A DNA stretch of 64,000 nt. Source: Olavius sp. associated proteobacterium Delta 1 (lineage in GTDB: Bacteria > Desulfobacterota > Desulfobacteria > Desulfobacterales > JAFDCJ01). Below the pieces are notes generated by a model. That model was not told the DNA's origin. It worked only from the letters and a program-made list of their open reading frames with translations, and did not search any database. A program made the translations under genes and the position numbers. The first letter of the stretch is position 1, and the number at the start of each line of letters is the position of its first letter. This document shows positions 19,366 through 27,975 of this stretch, one piece after another. The stretch lies in assembly GCA_902749685.1 (NCBI GenBank), contig CACVKW010000771.1, forward strand, positions 62,001-126,000. Reading direction: 5' to 3'.

Positions 19366-19983
19366 TTGACGCTTTATTCAGCATTTGGATTTGTGGTGGC
19401 AATGCTCATTCTGGCAGCCAGCCCCGGACCCGGGGTTTTTGCAACGACTGCCAGGGCAATGGCTTCGGGATTTCGGCCCGCCCTTGCCGTAATCTGGGGC
19501 ATTGTTTTGGGAGACATAATTTTTCTACTGTTTGCAGCGTTTGGTCTATCCATGGTGGCCCGGGTCCTGGGTAATTTATTTTTCCTTGTGAAAATTTGCG
19601 GTGGTGCGTATCTGGTCTACCTGGGTGTTAAAATATGGCTTCAGAAACCCGAGCTTGCTCAAGGCCATCAGAATTCGGCGAGCCGATCAACATGCGGTAA
19701 TTTTGCAAGCGGCCTCGTTATCACCTTATCCAACCCGAAGGTGATTCTTTTCTATTGCGGATTTCTGCCGACATTCCTTGATTTATCCGCTCTCACAGTC
19801 ATCGACCTGGCACTGGTTGTTGCGATTATCACAACAGTTTTAAGTGGCGTTCTTATCACTTATGCCTATTTAGCCAGCCATGCGCGCAGAATATTTACAA
19901 ATGAGCGGTCAGTTAAGCGGCTCAATCGAACTGCCGGTGGTGTAATGGTCGCAGCCGGTGTCGCCATCGCTGCACGATCCTGA
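19366..19983 (+). CDS. LysE/RhtB family amino-acid exporter
   Basis: A 205-residue inner-membrane protein with about six hydrophobic segments. The family-defining N-terminal phrase AASPGPGVFATTARAMASG and the middle LSNPKVILFYCGFLP are both clear. Members export amino acids or related compounds such as homoserine, lysine or threonine. The start is an unusual TTG at 19366, supported by AGGGGAGG 5 bases upstream and by the family's N-terminal length; no better start exists. The crcB gene follows after 25 bases, so the two may be cotranscribed. Confidence 0.9.
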   Translation: MTLYSAFGFVVAMLILAASPGPGVFATTARAMASGFRPALAVIWGIVLGDIIFLLFAAFGLSMVARVLGNLFFLVKICGGAYLVYLGVKIWLQKPELAQGHQNSASRSTCGNFASGLVITLSNPKVILFYCGFLPTFLDLSALTVIDLALVVAIITTVLSGVLITYAYLASHARRIFTNERSVKRLNRTAGGVMVAAGVAIAARS

Positions 19984-20008
19984 AAATTAACTGCAACTGA
20001 ATGCTATA

Positions 20009-20398
20009 ATGAGAATCGCATTGCTGAATTTAGTCTTTGTTGGAGTGGGCGGCTTTTTCGGCTCAATTGGACGTTACCTGTTAGGCGGGGCGGTATATCA
20101 AATATTCCCCAATCTTTATTTTCCCATTGGGACCGCAGTTGTTAATATTATGGGATGCTTTTTGATTGGTTTTATTACCGGGCTGGCCGAGGTGCGCAAT
20201 TTACTCGGCCCTGAAATGAGAGTTTTCCTGCTGATCGGTTTACTTGGCGGGTTTACGACATTTTCGACTTTTAGCTTCGAGACGGTCGCTTTACTACGAG
20301 ACGGTGCATTTTTAACGGCCCTTGCCAATGTGCTGATACAGGTCATCATTGGAATATCAGCTGTTTGGCTTGGCTTTAATCTAATCCGATACATATGA
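20009..20398 (+). CDS. crcB: Fluoride channel CrcB/Fluc
   Basis: A 129-residue protein with four membrane helices that forms dual-topology dimers and lets fluoride leave the cell. Signature sequences are GGFFGSIGRYLL near residue 15, the VNIMGCFLIGF helix with its conserved Asn, and GGFTTFSTFSFE with the TFSTF phenylalanine-box motif. No crcB/fluoride riboswitch was found upstream. The stop overlaps the first ATG of the DUF190 frame, a common pairing. Confidence 0.95.
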   Translation: MRIALLNLVFVGVGGFFGSIGRYLLGGAVYQIFPNLYFPIGTAVVNIMGCFLIGFITGLAEVRNLLGPEMRVFLLIGLLGGFTTFSTFSFETVALLRDGAFLTALANVLIQVIIGISAVWLGFNLIRYI

Positions 20399-20406
20399 GG
20401 TGCGCG

Positions 20407-20748
20407 ATGATACTACCGGAAGAAGGTCAGCTCCTCCGAATTTTTATCGGGGAAAGCGACAAATACGAAAGGCAACCGCTATATGAATGGATTGTCAAAA
20501 AGGCTCGCGCAACCGGATTGGCCGGGGCAACCGTGTTCCGTGGATTGGAAGGGTTCGGTGCCAGCAGTCGTCTTCATACCGCCAAACTTCTCAGGCTTTC
20601 CTCTGATCTTCCCATTGTAATCGAGATTGTTGACACCGATGAAAAAATCCAAGAATTCATGCCTCTAATTGACGAAGCGATAAAAAATGGTCTGGCGACG
20701 CTGGAAAAAGCCACGATTCGATTTTACCGCAGCGTAAAATCCGTTTGA
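20407..20748 (+). CDS. DUF190 family protein, CrcB partner
   Basis: A 113-residue cytoplasmic protein of the DUF190 family, a ferredoxin-like fold related to PII proteins and often encoded with crcB. Typical blocks are LLRIFIGESDKYERQPLYEWIV, ARATGLAGATVFRGLEGFGASS and LPIVIEIVDTDEKI. ATG 20407 gives the family start MILPEEGQLLRI and follows GAGGTG; an ATG at 20395 overlapping the crcB stop is also possible. By context it probably supports or senses fluoride export, though its molecular role is not established. Confidence 0.9.
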   Translation: MILPEEGQLLRIFIGESDKYERQPLYEWIVKKARATGLAGATVFRGLEGFGASSRLHTAKLLRLSSDLPIVIEIVDTDEKIQEFMPLIDEAIKNGLATLEKATIRFYRSVKSV

Positions 20749-21101
20749 TATCAAAATTTTGTTTCAAGAAGCACTTAAATGATGGTGGTATCATACTTGT
20801 TGAACCCTGGTTTGATTTGGAGAGCTGGAACCCCGGGTCCATTCATATGCTCACAGCGGAAACAAAAAACATGAAGATATGCAGGATGAATGTAAGCAGA
20901 CAGGATGGCTCTCTAGCCATACTCGATTTTCACTACTTGGTTGGAACGATGGAGAGGGTTCAACATTATGAAGAGGTGCATGAAATCGGTCTTTTCACGA
21001 AACAGGAGATGTTGACGGCTTTCAGCACAGTAGGATTAATTGCCGAATTTGAGGGAAAGCAGTTTTCTGAACGGGGTTTATATATTGCCAGAACAAATTA
21101 A
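20745..21101 (+). pseudogene. C-terminal fragment of a SAM-dependent methyltransferase
   Basis: The open frame has FKKHLNDGGIILVEPWFD near its start, the late strand of a class I methyltransferase, then a block with DFHYLVGTMERVQHYEEVH and IGLFTKQEMLTAFSTVGL, ending RGLYIARTN. These are the C-terminal half of a family normally about 240 residues long. The SAM-binding N-terminal half is absent, because the upstream sequence is the intact DUF190 gene. The frame overlaps that gene by four bases and has no ribosome site at a sensible start. I infer a truncated remnant; a short functional protein cannot be fully excluded. Confidence 0.7.
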
Positions 21102-21117
21102 GGAAAGGAGCATGATT

Positions 21118-21852
21118 ATGGGAGAACACTTTGTACTGATTCACGGCGCCTGGCATGGCGGGTGGTGCTGGGATGGTATCATTCAAAAGCTTGTCAAAGC
21201 CGGACATACGGCTGAAGCCCCTACTATGCCGGGACACAACCCGGATGACGATCGTTCGCAGATCAAATTTGACGATTATGTCGCCAAAATCTGCGATGTG
21301 CTGAATCAACAAACCCGGCCCGTTGTGCTTGTCGGTCACTCCAGCGGTGGTTATATGCTCCAGGCGGCGGCGCCTAAAGTACCTGACAAGATTGCGCGGC
21401 TAATTTTTTTAAATGCGTTCATTCTCCCAGAGGGTAAAAACCAGTTTGACCTCGTACCGCCCGAGGCGTCAGAGGCCATGACCGCTGCGGCCCAGGCTTC
21501 GCCGGACAACTGTGTGCCGGTTATTGAGGACTTTGTACGCAATATGCTCATGGCCGGTGAACCGGCCGCAATGCAGGAGGCTTTGATTAAACGCCTGGTT
21601 CCGCAACCCTTGTCGCTTTTCACGACACCGGCTGCGACGGAAGCTTTCGATAAACTTAGCATTCCCAGATCCGTCGTGTTCTGTAACGGGGATGTCTCAC
21701 TGCCGCCCGGTGCCTATTTGGGAATGGCCCAGGGACTGGGGGAATTTAATCTGGTCGAGGTTGCAGGCAGTCATGAAGCGTTTTTTACCAATCCGGGGGG
21801 GGTAGTCGAAGGATTTTTGAAAGCGCTGACCCAGTTGACGCCAAAAACCTGA
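21118..21852 (+). CDS. Alpha/beta hydrolase (esterase/hydroxynitrile-lyase-like)
   Basis: A 244-residue soluble hydrolase. The N-terminal FVLIHGAWHGGWCWDGII carries the oxyanion-hole HG motif. The nucleophile elbow is GHSSGG (about residues 73-78), and the C-terminal GSHEAFF supplies the catalytic histidine. The pattern matches plant-like methyl esterases and hydroxynitrile lyases (MES/HNL-type), widespread in bacteria with unknown substrates. ATG 21118 is chosen since GGAG lies 7 bases upstream; the frame is open further upstream. The 88-residue unknown gene follows after 11 bases. Confidence 0.9.
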   Translation: MGEHFVLIHGAWHGGWCWDGIIQKLVKAGHTAEAPTMPGHNPDDDRSQIKFDDYVAKICDVLNQQTRPVVLVGHSSGGYMLQAAAPKVPDKIARLIFLNAFILPEGKNQFDLVPPEASEAMTAAAQASPDNCVPVIEDFVRNMLMAGEPAAMQEALIKRLVPQPLSLFTTPAATEAFDKLSIPRSVVFCNGDVSLPPGAYLGMAQGLGEFNLVEVAGSHEAFFTNPGGVVEGFLKALTQLTPKT

Positions 21853-21863
21853 AGGAGTGAATC

Positions 21864-22130
21864 ATGATTACTGTTAAACCGATCAATAACACAACCTTTG
21901 AAGTAACTGTTGAAGCCGGCACCACTACAACTCACAATGTAACTTTGAAGCCTTCCTATTATGAGGAATTGACCGATAAGCGTGTGACACCGGCCGTGCT
22001 GGTGGAAAAGTCATTTGAATTTCTGCTAGATCGGGAAAGCAATACCAGTATCCTTCGCAGCTTTGACCTGCCTGTGATCGGTCAGTATTTCCCGGAGTAT
22101 GAAAGCGTAATCAAGGGGATGCTTGAATAA
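21864..22130 (+). CDS. Conserved hypothetical protein (88 aa)
   Basis: A small protein that I recall as a conserved family of unknown function. It shows a beta-rich N-terminal part (FEVTVEAGTTTTHNVTLKP), then SYYEELT, RVTPAVLVEKSFEFLLDRE and a C-terminal ILRSFDLPVIGQYFPEYE. AAGGAGTGA precedes the ATG by a few bases. The 11-base gap suggests cotranscription with the hydrolase. No catalytic residues or membrane segments are seen. Confidence 0.8.
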   Translation: MITVKPINNTTFEVTVEAGTTTTHNVTLKPSYYEELTDKRVTPAVLVEKSFEFLLDRESNTSILRSFDLPVIGQYFPEYESVIKGMLE

Positions 22131-22204
22131 CACTGAATTGATTATTGAATACTGAATATTGAAGATTTGTGGCATTCGCTTCGCTCTATCATTTGATATT
22201 TATT

Positions 22205-22256
22205 AAATCGATAGGATTCCTTAAATATTCAATCGTCAATAGAAAATATTCAATTC
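22205..22256 (-). repeat. Dispersed AT-rich repeat, copy 1
   Basis: Read on the minus strand, this contains ATTGAATATTTTC followed by ATTGA and GATTGAATATTTA. The same series occurs on the plus strand at 28565-28625. The bases just upstream on the plus strand (22136-22170) form a looser inverted partner, so the whole gap before the aminotransferase gene may be one palindromic unit. Confidence 0.55.
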
Positions 22257-22277
22257 TCGACCGGAGCCTGATAACTC

Positions 22278-23390
22278 ATGCAAATCCCAGCTTTTAAACT
22301 TGAGCGTTATTTTGCCCAATATGAATTCAACGTAAAATATGTATTGTGCGCCTCGGACTGTGAGTCATTTTCGATACAGGATTTAATGGCATTCGAGCCG
22401 GATGCAGCAGATCGGTTCCATCAGCACTGGCTCGGATATACGGAATCCCAGGGCAGCCCTTCACTGCAGCGGGAAATCTGTAATTTATACGATAATATCG
22501 AACCGGAGCAGGTGCTGGTGCATACCGGTGCAGAGGAGGCGATTTTTCTTTTTATGCACTCAGTTCTTCATACAGCGGATCATGTCATTGTTCACTGGCC
22601 CTGCTATCAATCACTTTTCGAAGTCGCGCGCAGTATCGGCTGTCAGGTGACCTATTGGAGAGCACATGAAGAAAATGGTTGGTCCCTTGATTTGGATGCA
22701 CTGCAACAAAACATTCGTCCCAATACGAAAGCCGTTATAATCAACACCCCCCATAATCCGACAGGTTATCTGATGCCGCCGGGAATGTTCCAAGAAATAA
22801 CTCGCATTTGCCGGGATAAGGGGATCATTCTATTTTCTGATGAAGTCTATCGGGAATCGGAATACCGCCGGGAAGATCGACTGCCGGCTGCCTGTGACCT
22901 GGGGCAGAACACCGTCTCACTCGGGGTGATGTCAAAAACATATGGCCTGGCAGGACTGCGCATTGGCTGGATTGCAACGCCAAATGCCGATATTTATAGT
23001 CGGATGGCGGCTTTGAAGGATTATACAACCATCTGCAACAGCGCACCAAGCGAATTTCTGGCTGAGCTGGCCCTGCGCCACCGGGTAAAACTGGTGGCGC
23101 GCAATCTGAACATTATTGCCGGCAACCTGGCCCTGCTGGATCAATTCTTTGCCCGCCACCCCCACCGGTTCGCATGGCAGCGGCCCCAAGCCGGTTCTAT
23201 CGGATTTCCCCAACTGATCGGCGAAGACGTCAATGATTTCTGCAGGAATCTGGTGGAAAATACCGGCGTGCTCCTCTTGCCGGGTACCCTCTACGAGGAT
23301 CAGGGCAATCATTTTCGCATCGGCTTTGGACGCAAAAACTTCCCAAATGCCCTGGCGCATTTGGAAAAATTTCTTTTAAAAATCAGTTAA
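22278..23390 (+). CDS. PLP-dependent aminotransferase, class I/II
   Basis: A 370-residue fold-type I aminotransferase. The pyridoxal-phosphate lysine lies in SKTYGLAGLRIGW (about residue 223). The NTPHNPTG motif and SDEVYRE, with the Asp that contacts the pyridine nitrogen, are also clear. C-terminal FRIGFGR carries the carboxylate-binding arginine. The N-terminal part (FKLERYFAQYEFNVKYVLCASDCE) is typical of a subgroup of short class I aminotransferases of unknown substrate. It is flanked by dispersed repeats on both sides and appears monocistronic. Confidence 0.9.
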   Translation: MQIPAFKLERYFAQYEFNVKYVLCASDCESFSIQDLMAFEPDAADRFHQHWLGYTESQGSPSLQREICNLYDNIEPEQVLVHTGAEEAIFLFMHSVLHTADHVIVHWPCYQSLFEVARSIGCQVTYWRAHEENGWSLDLDALQQNIRPNTKAVIINTPHNPTGYLMPPGMFQEITRICRDKGIILFSDEVYRESEYRREDRLPAACDLGQNTVSLGVMSKTYGLAGLRIGWIATPNADIYSRMAALKDYTTICNSAPSEFLAELALRHRVKLVARNLNIIAGNLALLDQFFARHPHRFAWQRPQAGSIGFPQLIGEDVNDFCRNLVENTGVLLLPGTLYEDQGNHFRIGFGRKNFPNALAHLEKFLLKIS

Positions 23391-23491
23391 CCACGAATTG
23401 ACACGGATAATCACAAATTATTTCAACGATTAAAAGCAGAGGATATCATAAAGAAATTTATTTTTCGTGAAAATTCGTGTTAATTCGTGGC
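23391..23491 (+). repeat. CCACGAATT / AATTCGTGG dispersed palindrome, copy A
   Basis: It begins CCACGAATTGACACGG and ends ATTCGTGTTAATTCGTGGC, so its ends are reverse complements. The inner word ATTTCAACGATTAAAAGCAG (23420-23439) matches copy D, inverted, at 18 of 20 bases. Similarity continues past the end into CAAACACCTAAACTGTTAC, up to the next gene's start. Confidence 0.75.
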
Positions 23492-23519
23492 TTCTTGCAA
23501 ACACCTAAACTGTTACAAT

Positions 23520-24443
23520 ATGAGAAACAATAGCCAAAACCATTTGTTTCTGGGCGCTGCCGCTGCCATCAGCGTCGTTTTTTTCTGGTCGGGTTGGATC
23601 GTCGTCAGTCGGCTTGGGGTGACCAACAGCCTGACCGTTTACGATGTTGCCGGATTCCGGTTCAGCGTCGGAGCGGCTGTGGCCCTGCCTTATATCATCT
23701 GGCGCCGGACCTGGCAGGGTCTAACCCCCATACGGGTGTTGGCTCTGACCTTGACCGCCGGTGTGCCCTACGCCCTGCTTTCCTATTTCGGATTCACCTA
23801 CGCCCCGGCGGCCCACGGCGGAGTGTTTCTGAACGGCTGCCTGCCCGCATTCACCACCCTCTTCGGTTGGATCTGGGTCGGCCAGCGGATCCGGTCCTCT
23901 CAGTTGGCCGGCCTGGGAGTAATCCTGATCGGCGTCATCCTGGTCGGTTATGAGGGGTTTCTATCGTCAGGCGGTGGCATGACCTGGTTCGGCGATGTTC
24001 TATTCTTGGCCGCAATCGCCCTGTTCGCCATGTTTATGGTTGCCAACAGGGTTTGGTCAATAACCCCCGGGCAGGTCCTCTTTTCAGTGACCATTGTCAG
24101 CGCTGCCGTCTATATCCCGATCTGGTGGTTGTGGCTGGACAGCAACCTGGCGATTGCTTCCCGATCCGAAATTCTGCTCCAGGGTGCCTATCAGGGCTTG
24201 GTTCCCAGCGTGCTGGGCATATCTTGTCTCAATATAGCCGTTCGCCGTCTGGGAGCCAACGCGACCTCTGTATTTCTTTCCGCGGTACCGGTCGTGGCCG
24301 CCCTGGCGGCCATTCCGATTCTGCAGGAGATGCCGGGCCTGCCGGCCTGGATCGGCATGCTCACCGTTACAGCCGGCATCCTGCTGGCCCTTGGTATCGT
24401 CGGCAACACATCACCCGCCATGGTTGGCAATGGCCGGGAATGA
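23520..24443 (+). CDS. EamA/DMT-family transporter
   Basis: An inner-membrane protein of about 307 residues with ten predicted helices arranged as two EamA repeats. The first starts AAISVVFFWSGWIVVSRLG; the second starts near residue 155 after ILVGYEGFLSSGGG. The phrase GVPYALLSYFGFTYAPAAHG is typical of the drug/metabolite transporter superfamily. Such proteins export metabolites or take up nucleosides or amino acids; the substrate is unknown. ATG 23520 is preferred over a GTG at 23487, because the latter lies inside a dispersed repeat. The gene looks more GC-rich than its neighbours, a possible sign of transfer, and is followed by a gene fragment. Confidence 0.85.
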   Translation: MRNNSQNHLFLGAAAAISVVFFWSGWIVVSRLGVTNSLTVYDVAGFRFSVGAAVALPYIIWRRTWQGLTPIRVLALTLTAGVPYALLSYFGFTYAPAAHGGVFLNGCLPAFTTLFGWIWVGQRIRSSQLAGLGVILIGVILVGYEGFLSSGGGMTWFGDVLFLAAIALFAMFMVANRVWSITPGQVLFSVTIVSAAVYIPIWWLWLDSNLAIASRSEILLQGAYQGLVPSVLGISCLNIAVRRLGANATSVFLSAVPVVAALAAIPILQEMPGLPAWIGMLTVTAGILLALGIVGNTSPAMVGNGRE

Positions 24444-24463
24444 CAGATCGGAGCCACTGATAA

Positions 24464-24713
24464 TTACAGCAGATTGGGGACGATCAGACGGCGCTGCTAC
24501 TGCTTGGCGAAGACCACGGTCGGCGCAACGTGATGTTCCATTACAGTGGCGGTGTCCTTGGCGCGATCTGCTATGAGGACTTCAAGGTGCATATCCCTGA
24601 GGGACACGGCTGGTTGCCTGGGATGGATTTCTACAGCGTGATGCGAGATCCCGGTGAGAAGTATGGTGAGCTTTACCCGGGACTCTTCGCGGTGACGCCA
24701 ATTCAGATCACCC
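24464..24713 (+). pseudogene. Arylsulfatase C-terminal fragment
   Basis: After an in-frame stop at 24461-24463 the frame reads QQIGDDQTALLLLGEDHGRR, then HYSGGVLGAICYEDFKVH and GMDFYSVMRDPGEKYGELYP. These are typical C-terminal blocks of type I arylsulfatases, the region after the catalytic domain where such proteins recount the target's status and end. Only about 80 codons remain. There is no start codon in context, and the resemblance ends where the minus-strand CoA ligase begins. It is a remnant of a deleted gene. Confidence 0.8.
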
Positions 24714-26237
24714 TTAAAAATGTTTTTTTACTTCTTCTTTTAACACCTTCCCCATTGTGTTTCGCGGCAACTTCTTTACAAATTTGATCACTTTGGGACA
24801 TTTCCAGTCGTGCAGGTGCGCTTTACAATGTGACTGAATTTCAGTTAAGCTGATTTCCGCACCGGGCTTTGTAACAAGGGCGGCTACTATCTTTTCCCCC
24901 CATTTTTCATCTTGTACACCGACCACCGAGGATTCCGCCACACCTTCAACCTGGTTGATAACGGCTTCCACTTCTTTGGGGGATATGTTTTCGCCGCCGG
25001 AGATGATAATATGTTTGATTCGATCCGTGAGGTAATAGTATCCATCCTCATCCACGTTACCCAGGTCACCGGTTTTAAACCAGCCCTGTTCGAATGTGTT
25101 TGCGGTTTCATCAGGTTTGCGCCAGTAACCCGGCGTGATCGCAGGCCCTTTGAGCCAGAATTCACCGGTTTGACCGGGAGCCACATCCAAACCGGTGGCC
25201 GGATCAACCGTTCGAACTTCCAGGCCCGGCAATGGGATGCCGATTGACCCCGGCTTTTTTATACCATGCAAAGGATTGGAAAAATTCATACCGGTTTCAG
25301 ACATACCTTCTCTTTCCACCGGTTGTTTGCCGAATATTCGATGGATGCGCACAAAATCTGCCGCCAGAAGGGGAGCAGATCCGGAGGTCCACAGGCGCAT
25401 CTGTTTAAAATCTGGCCTCTTGCCGCCTAAATATGCCATCAATTTTCCGTACATTGCCGGCACGGCCATAAACATGGTACAAACTCCGGGTCCTTTCTTT
25501 CGGCTCAGGGTTTCAATAATCCTTTGAGGAGAAAACAAATCCAGCATGATCACATGCGCGCCGGCTAGCAGGGCCGTATGCAGCGCAAAGCACAGTCCAT
25601 GAACATGAAAAAGCGGCAGGGCATGACAGAGTACATCCGATTCGCTGATCTCCCAGATATTAATGATATTGCGCGCATCATGGATCAGATTCTTCTGGGT
25701 TAGTACAGCCCCTTTGGGTTTACCTGTGGTACCGGAAGTGTAAATGATGAGTCCGGGATCATCCGGGCTGATTTCAACCGGGCTGAAATCTTCAGTAGCT
25801 TTATGGAAAACCTCGATGTCTTGATAAGGTTTTTGGGTGTCAATGATCAGATTGATGAGATTGGAATCTAATTCCTTGATCAGTGTTTCCCTGCCGGGTT
25901 CCGATAAAATTATTTTGGCCGCTGCATCTTGAAACAGATACTCCAATTCGGATTTTTTAAATCCCGGATTCAAGGGGACGGCAATGGCACCAATTTTTTG
26001 TAACGCCAGATGAGCCACCACAAAAATTAAGGATTTTGGGATGAACAATATAACCCGGTCTCCCTTTTCAACCCCCAGATGCTGAAAAACATTGGCCATC
26101 CGGTTTTTATCCCGCTCTAATTCAAGATAGGAGATTTCCGTTTCTACCCGGCCATCTCTCAGAAACGTCATCGCCGGCTTTTCTTCGCGGGCTAAAAAGG
26201 TTTCAGAAAAACAATCCCCAAGTGACTCACCTGTCAT
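24714..26237 (-). CDS. AMP-forming acyl-CoA synthetase, MatB-like
   Basis: A 507-residue adenylate-forming ligase that activates a carboxylate with ATP and couples it to CoA. The phosphate-binding loop YTSGTTGKPKG (about residue 167), the A5-type motif GMSETGM, the WFKTGDLG hinge region and the C-terminal catalytic lysine in NTMGKVLKEE are all present. The blocks LPLFHVHGLCFALHTALLAGA and SETGMNFSNPLHG resemble malonyl-CoA synthetase (MatB) more than long-chain enzymes, so malonate or methylmalonate is the best guess. Upstream on the same strand lies a TRAP transporter that could import such a diacid. GAGGGGG precedes the ATG. No malonyl-CoA decarboxylase is present in the window. Confidence 0.85.
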   Translation of the reverse strand: MTGESLGDCFSETFLAREEKPAMTFLRDGRVETEISYLELERDKNRMANVFQHLGVEKGDRVILFIPKSLIFVVAHLALQKIGAIAVPLNPGFKKSELEYLFQDAAAKIILSEPGRETLIKELDSNLINLIIDTQKPYQDIEVFHKATEDFSPVEISPDDPGLIIYTSGTTGKPKGAVLTQKNLIHDARNIINIWEISESDVLCHALPLFHVHGLCFALHTALLAGAHVIMLDLFSPQRIIETLSRKKGPGVCTMFMAVPAMYGKLMAYLGGKRPDFKQMRLWTSGSAPLLAADFVRIHRIFGKQPVEREGMSETGMNFSNPLHGIKKPGSIGIPLPGLEVRTVDPATGLDVAPGQTGEFWLKGPAITPGYWRKPDETANTFEQGWFKTGDLGNVDEDGYYYLTDRIKHIIISGGENISPKEVEAVINQVEGVAESSVVGVQDEKWGEKIVAALVTKPGAEISLTEIQSHCKAHLHDWKCPKVIKFVKKLPRNTMGKVLKEEVKKHF

Positions 26238-26372
26238 ATAGACCCCCTCATCAGAATAAATGATTACCTAAATTCATAATCGCGGTTAAAAACCGCTCCC
26301 ACGCATCGATATCTTAGCCATTCGGCTATAACACCGAATGCTTGAAATTAGCGAGATACAAATTAATTGATA

Positions 26373-26517
26373 AGAAGTGGCTTCAAAGCTTTAGATAAGG
26401 TTCAAGGCCAAGGCGTTCCGCAGATTGAAAGCGGAGCGTACACGTTAGTACGTGAGTATTTCAATCTGCGGAACAACGCAGGCATTGAATCTTAGATGAG
26501 GCTTTGAAGCCACTTCT
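26373..26517. repeat. Long palindrome abutting the dctM stop codon
   Basis: The left arm starts AGAAGTGGCTTCAAAGC and includes TTCCGCAGATTGAAA. The right arm is its near-perfect reverse complement and ends at 26517. The centre carries GTAC...GTAC. The dctM stop codon TAG (26518-26516) reads straight into the element (TAGAAGTGGCTTC). RNA from dctM would fold a stem of about 60 pairs, which could stabilise the 3' end or stop transcription before the CoA ligase gene. Confidence 0.8.
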
Positions 26518-27853
26518 ACCCGATCATCTTGTTCGGCAGCCATAGCGCCAGCTCCGGCCAGATACACACACAGACAATCACAAGAGCTTCAATGATCACA
26601 AACGGGATGACTCCCAGCAGGACATGGGACATAGGCACATCGGGTGCGATGTTTTTGACGATATAAAGATTCAGCCCCACGGGCGGTGTGACCAGACCAA
26701 TTTCAAGATTGACCGTCATGATTACCGCAAACCAGATGGGGTCAAATCCCAATCCCTGAATGATGGGCAGTAGCAGCGGCGCCACCATTAAAATGACCGC
26801 CGCCGGAGGAATAAAACATCCCAGCAGTAACAGCAATATATTAATCAGGAAGATAATCCCCCATTTTCCCAGAGGCAGCGTTAAAATCAATTCTCCCAGG
26901 GTTTGGGTGGCATATAAATCGGAGGAGACATAGGCAAACAAGAGCGCGGCAGCCATGATCATCAGAATCATGCTGCTTTCGTTTAATGCTTTAGTAAAAA
27001 TCTTCCAGAGCTGGCGAGGATTGTAAATTTTATAGATGGTCATCACAAATATCAGAGATAGCACAGCTCCCAATCCGCCGGCTTCGCTGGGTGTGGCCCA
27101 TCCCCCATAAAGGGAGCCCATGATGCCGATGATGATTAAGACAAACGGTAAAACTTTGATCAGGGACGCGAATCGTTCGTGCCAGGTAAATGATTCCACC
27201 CGGGCGCGGTCCTGGATATAATACATGGCACCGGGTTGGGCCGGCACCAATTTGCGGTAGAAGAAAATACCCCCGACCCAGAGACAGCTGAGAAAAATTT
27301 CGAGAATACCCGGTAAAACGCCGGCAATAAAACATTTACCGATAGATGTTTCGGTGGCCACGCCATAGAGGATCATCGTCACGCTGGGCGGGATCAAAAT
27401 GCCAAAGGTGCCGGCATGGGCAATCAAACCGGTGCTCAAGGCAGGCGAGTAACCGCGTTTTCGCATTTCCGGAATCCCGATACCGCCGATGGCCGCCGCC
27501 GTCGCCGGACTGGACCCGCATAAGGCTGCAAAGATACCGCAACCGATCATGTTGGCAATTCCAAGACCGCCCGGTATCTTATAGAGCCATTTGTGCAGGG
27601 TTTCGTATAAGTCTTTACTCGCATCCGATTCGGCGATGGGGGCGCTGAGAAGAATGAACAGGGGGATGGCCAGCAGGGCGAAGCTGTCCATGCTGCCGTG
27701 CAGCACAAAGGGAACGGTCTCCAACAGATGCGGCGAAAAGATCAGTATGAATATCAGTGATATGCCGGCCAACCCAGCCCATATTGGTATGCCGGAGACT
27801 AACAAGGCAAAAGCACTGCCAAACAAAAGCACCGCCAGGGCAAGTTCGCTCAT
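26516..27853 (-). CDS. dctM: TRAP transporter large permease DctM
   Basis: A 445-residue inner-membrane protein with about twelve hydrophobic segments, the sodium-coupled channel part of a TRAP transporter. Recognisable blocks are LLAIPLFILLSAPIAES early, GCGIFAALCGSSPATAAAIGGIGIPEM (TRAP signature), FGILIPPSVTMILYGVATETSIG, and GCFIPPAAVILMVAPLLLPI late. Together with DctQ and DctP it imports a carboxylate. It ends with a TAG that begins the large palindrome downstream. AAAGGA lies 9 bases before its ATG. A 121-base gap holding another palindrome separates it from dctQ. Confidence 0.93.
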   Translation of the reverse strand: MSELALAVLLFGSAFALLVSGIPIWAGLAGISLIFILIFSPHLLETVPFVLHGSMDSFALLAIPLFILLSAPIAESDASKDLYETLHKWLYKIPGGLGIANMIGCGIFAALCGSSPATAAAIGGIGIPEMRKRGYSPALSTGLIAHAGTFGILIPPSVTMILYGVATETSIGKCFIAGVLPGILEIFLSCLWVGGIFFYRKLVPAQPGAMYYIQDRARVESFTWHERFASLIKVLPFVLIIIGIMGSLYGGWATPSEAGGLGAVLSLIFVMTIYKIYNPRQLWKIFTKALNESSMILMIMAAALLFAYVSSDLYATQTLGELILTLPLGKWGIIFLINILLLLLGCFIPPAAVILMVAPLLLPIIQGLGFDPIWFAVIMTVNLEIGLVTPPVGLNLYIVKNIAPDVPMSHVLLGVIPFVIIEALVIVCVCIWPELALWLPNKMIG

Positions 27854-27900
27854 TGCAGGTTATCCTTTACTGGAAATAGGTTAGCGGACGAATGGCCTTT

Positions 27901-27975
27901 GAAGTGGTTTCAAAACCCCATCTAATCCGCCTCCGGCGGATCTTTGGGCGCGATCTGAGGTATTGAAACCACTTC
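27901..27975. repeat. Palindrome between dctQ and dctM, abutting the dctQ stop
   Basis: The outer arms GAAGTGGTTTCAA (27901) and TTGAAACCACTTC (ending 27975) are exact reverse complements. An inner palindrome ATCCGCCTCCGGCGGAT lies at 27925-27941. The dctQ stop TAG (27977-27975) again runs directly into the element, as at the dctM stop. The outer arm closely resembles that of the 26373-26517 element. Confidence 0.8.

Noticed and set aside
19984-20008. Possible fluoride riboswitch before crcB
   Set aside because: Only 25 bases separate the exporter stop from crcB and nothing resembles the crcB riboswitch consensus there or before the exporter gene.
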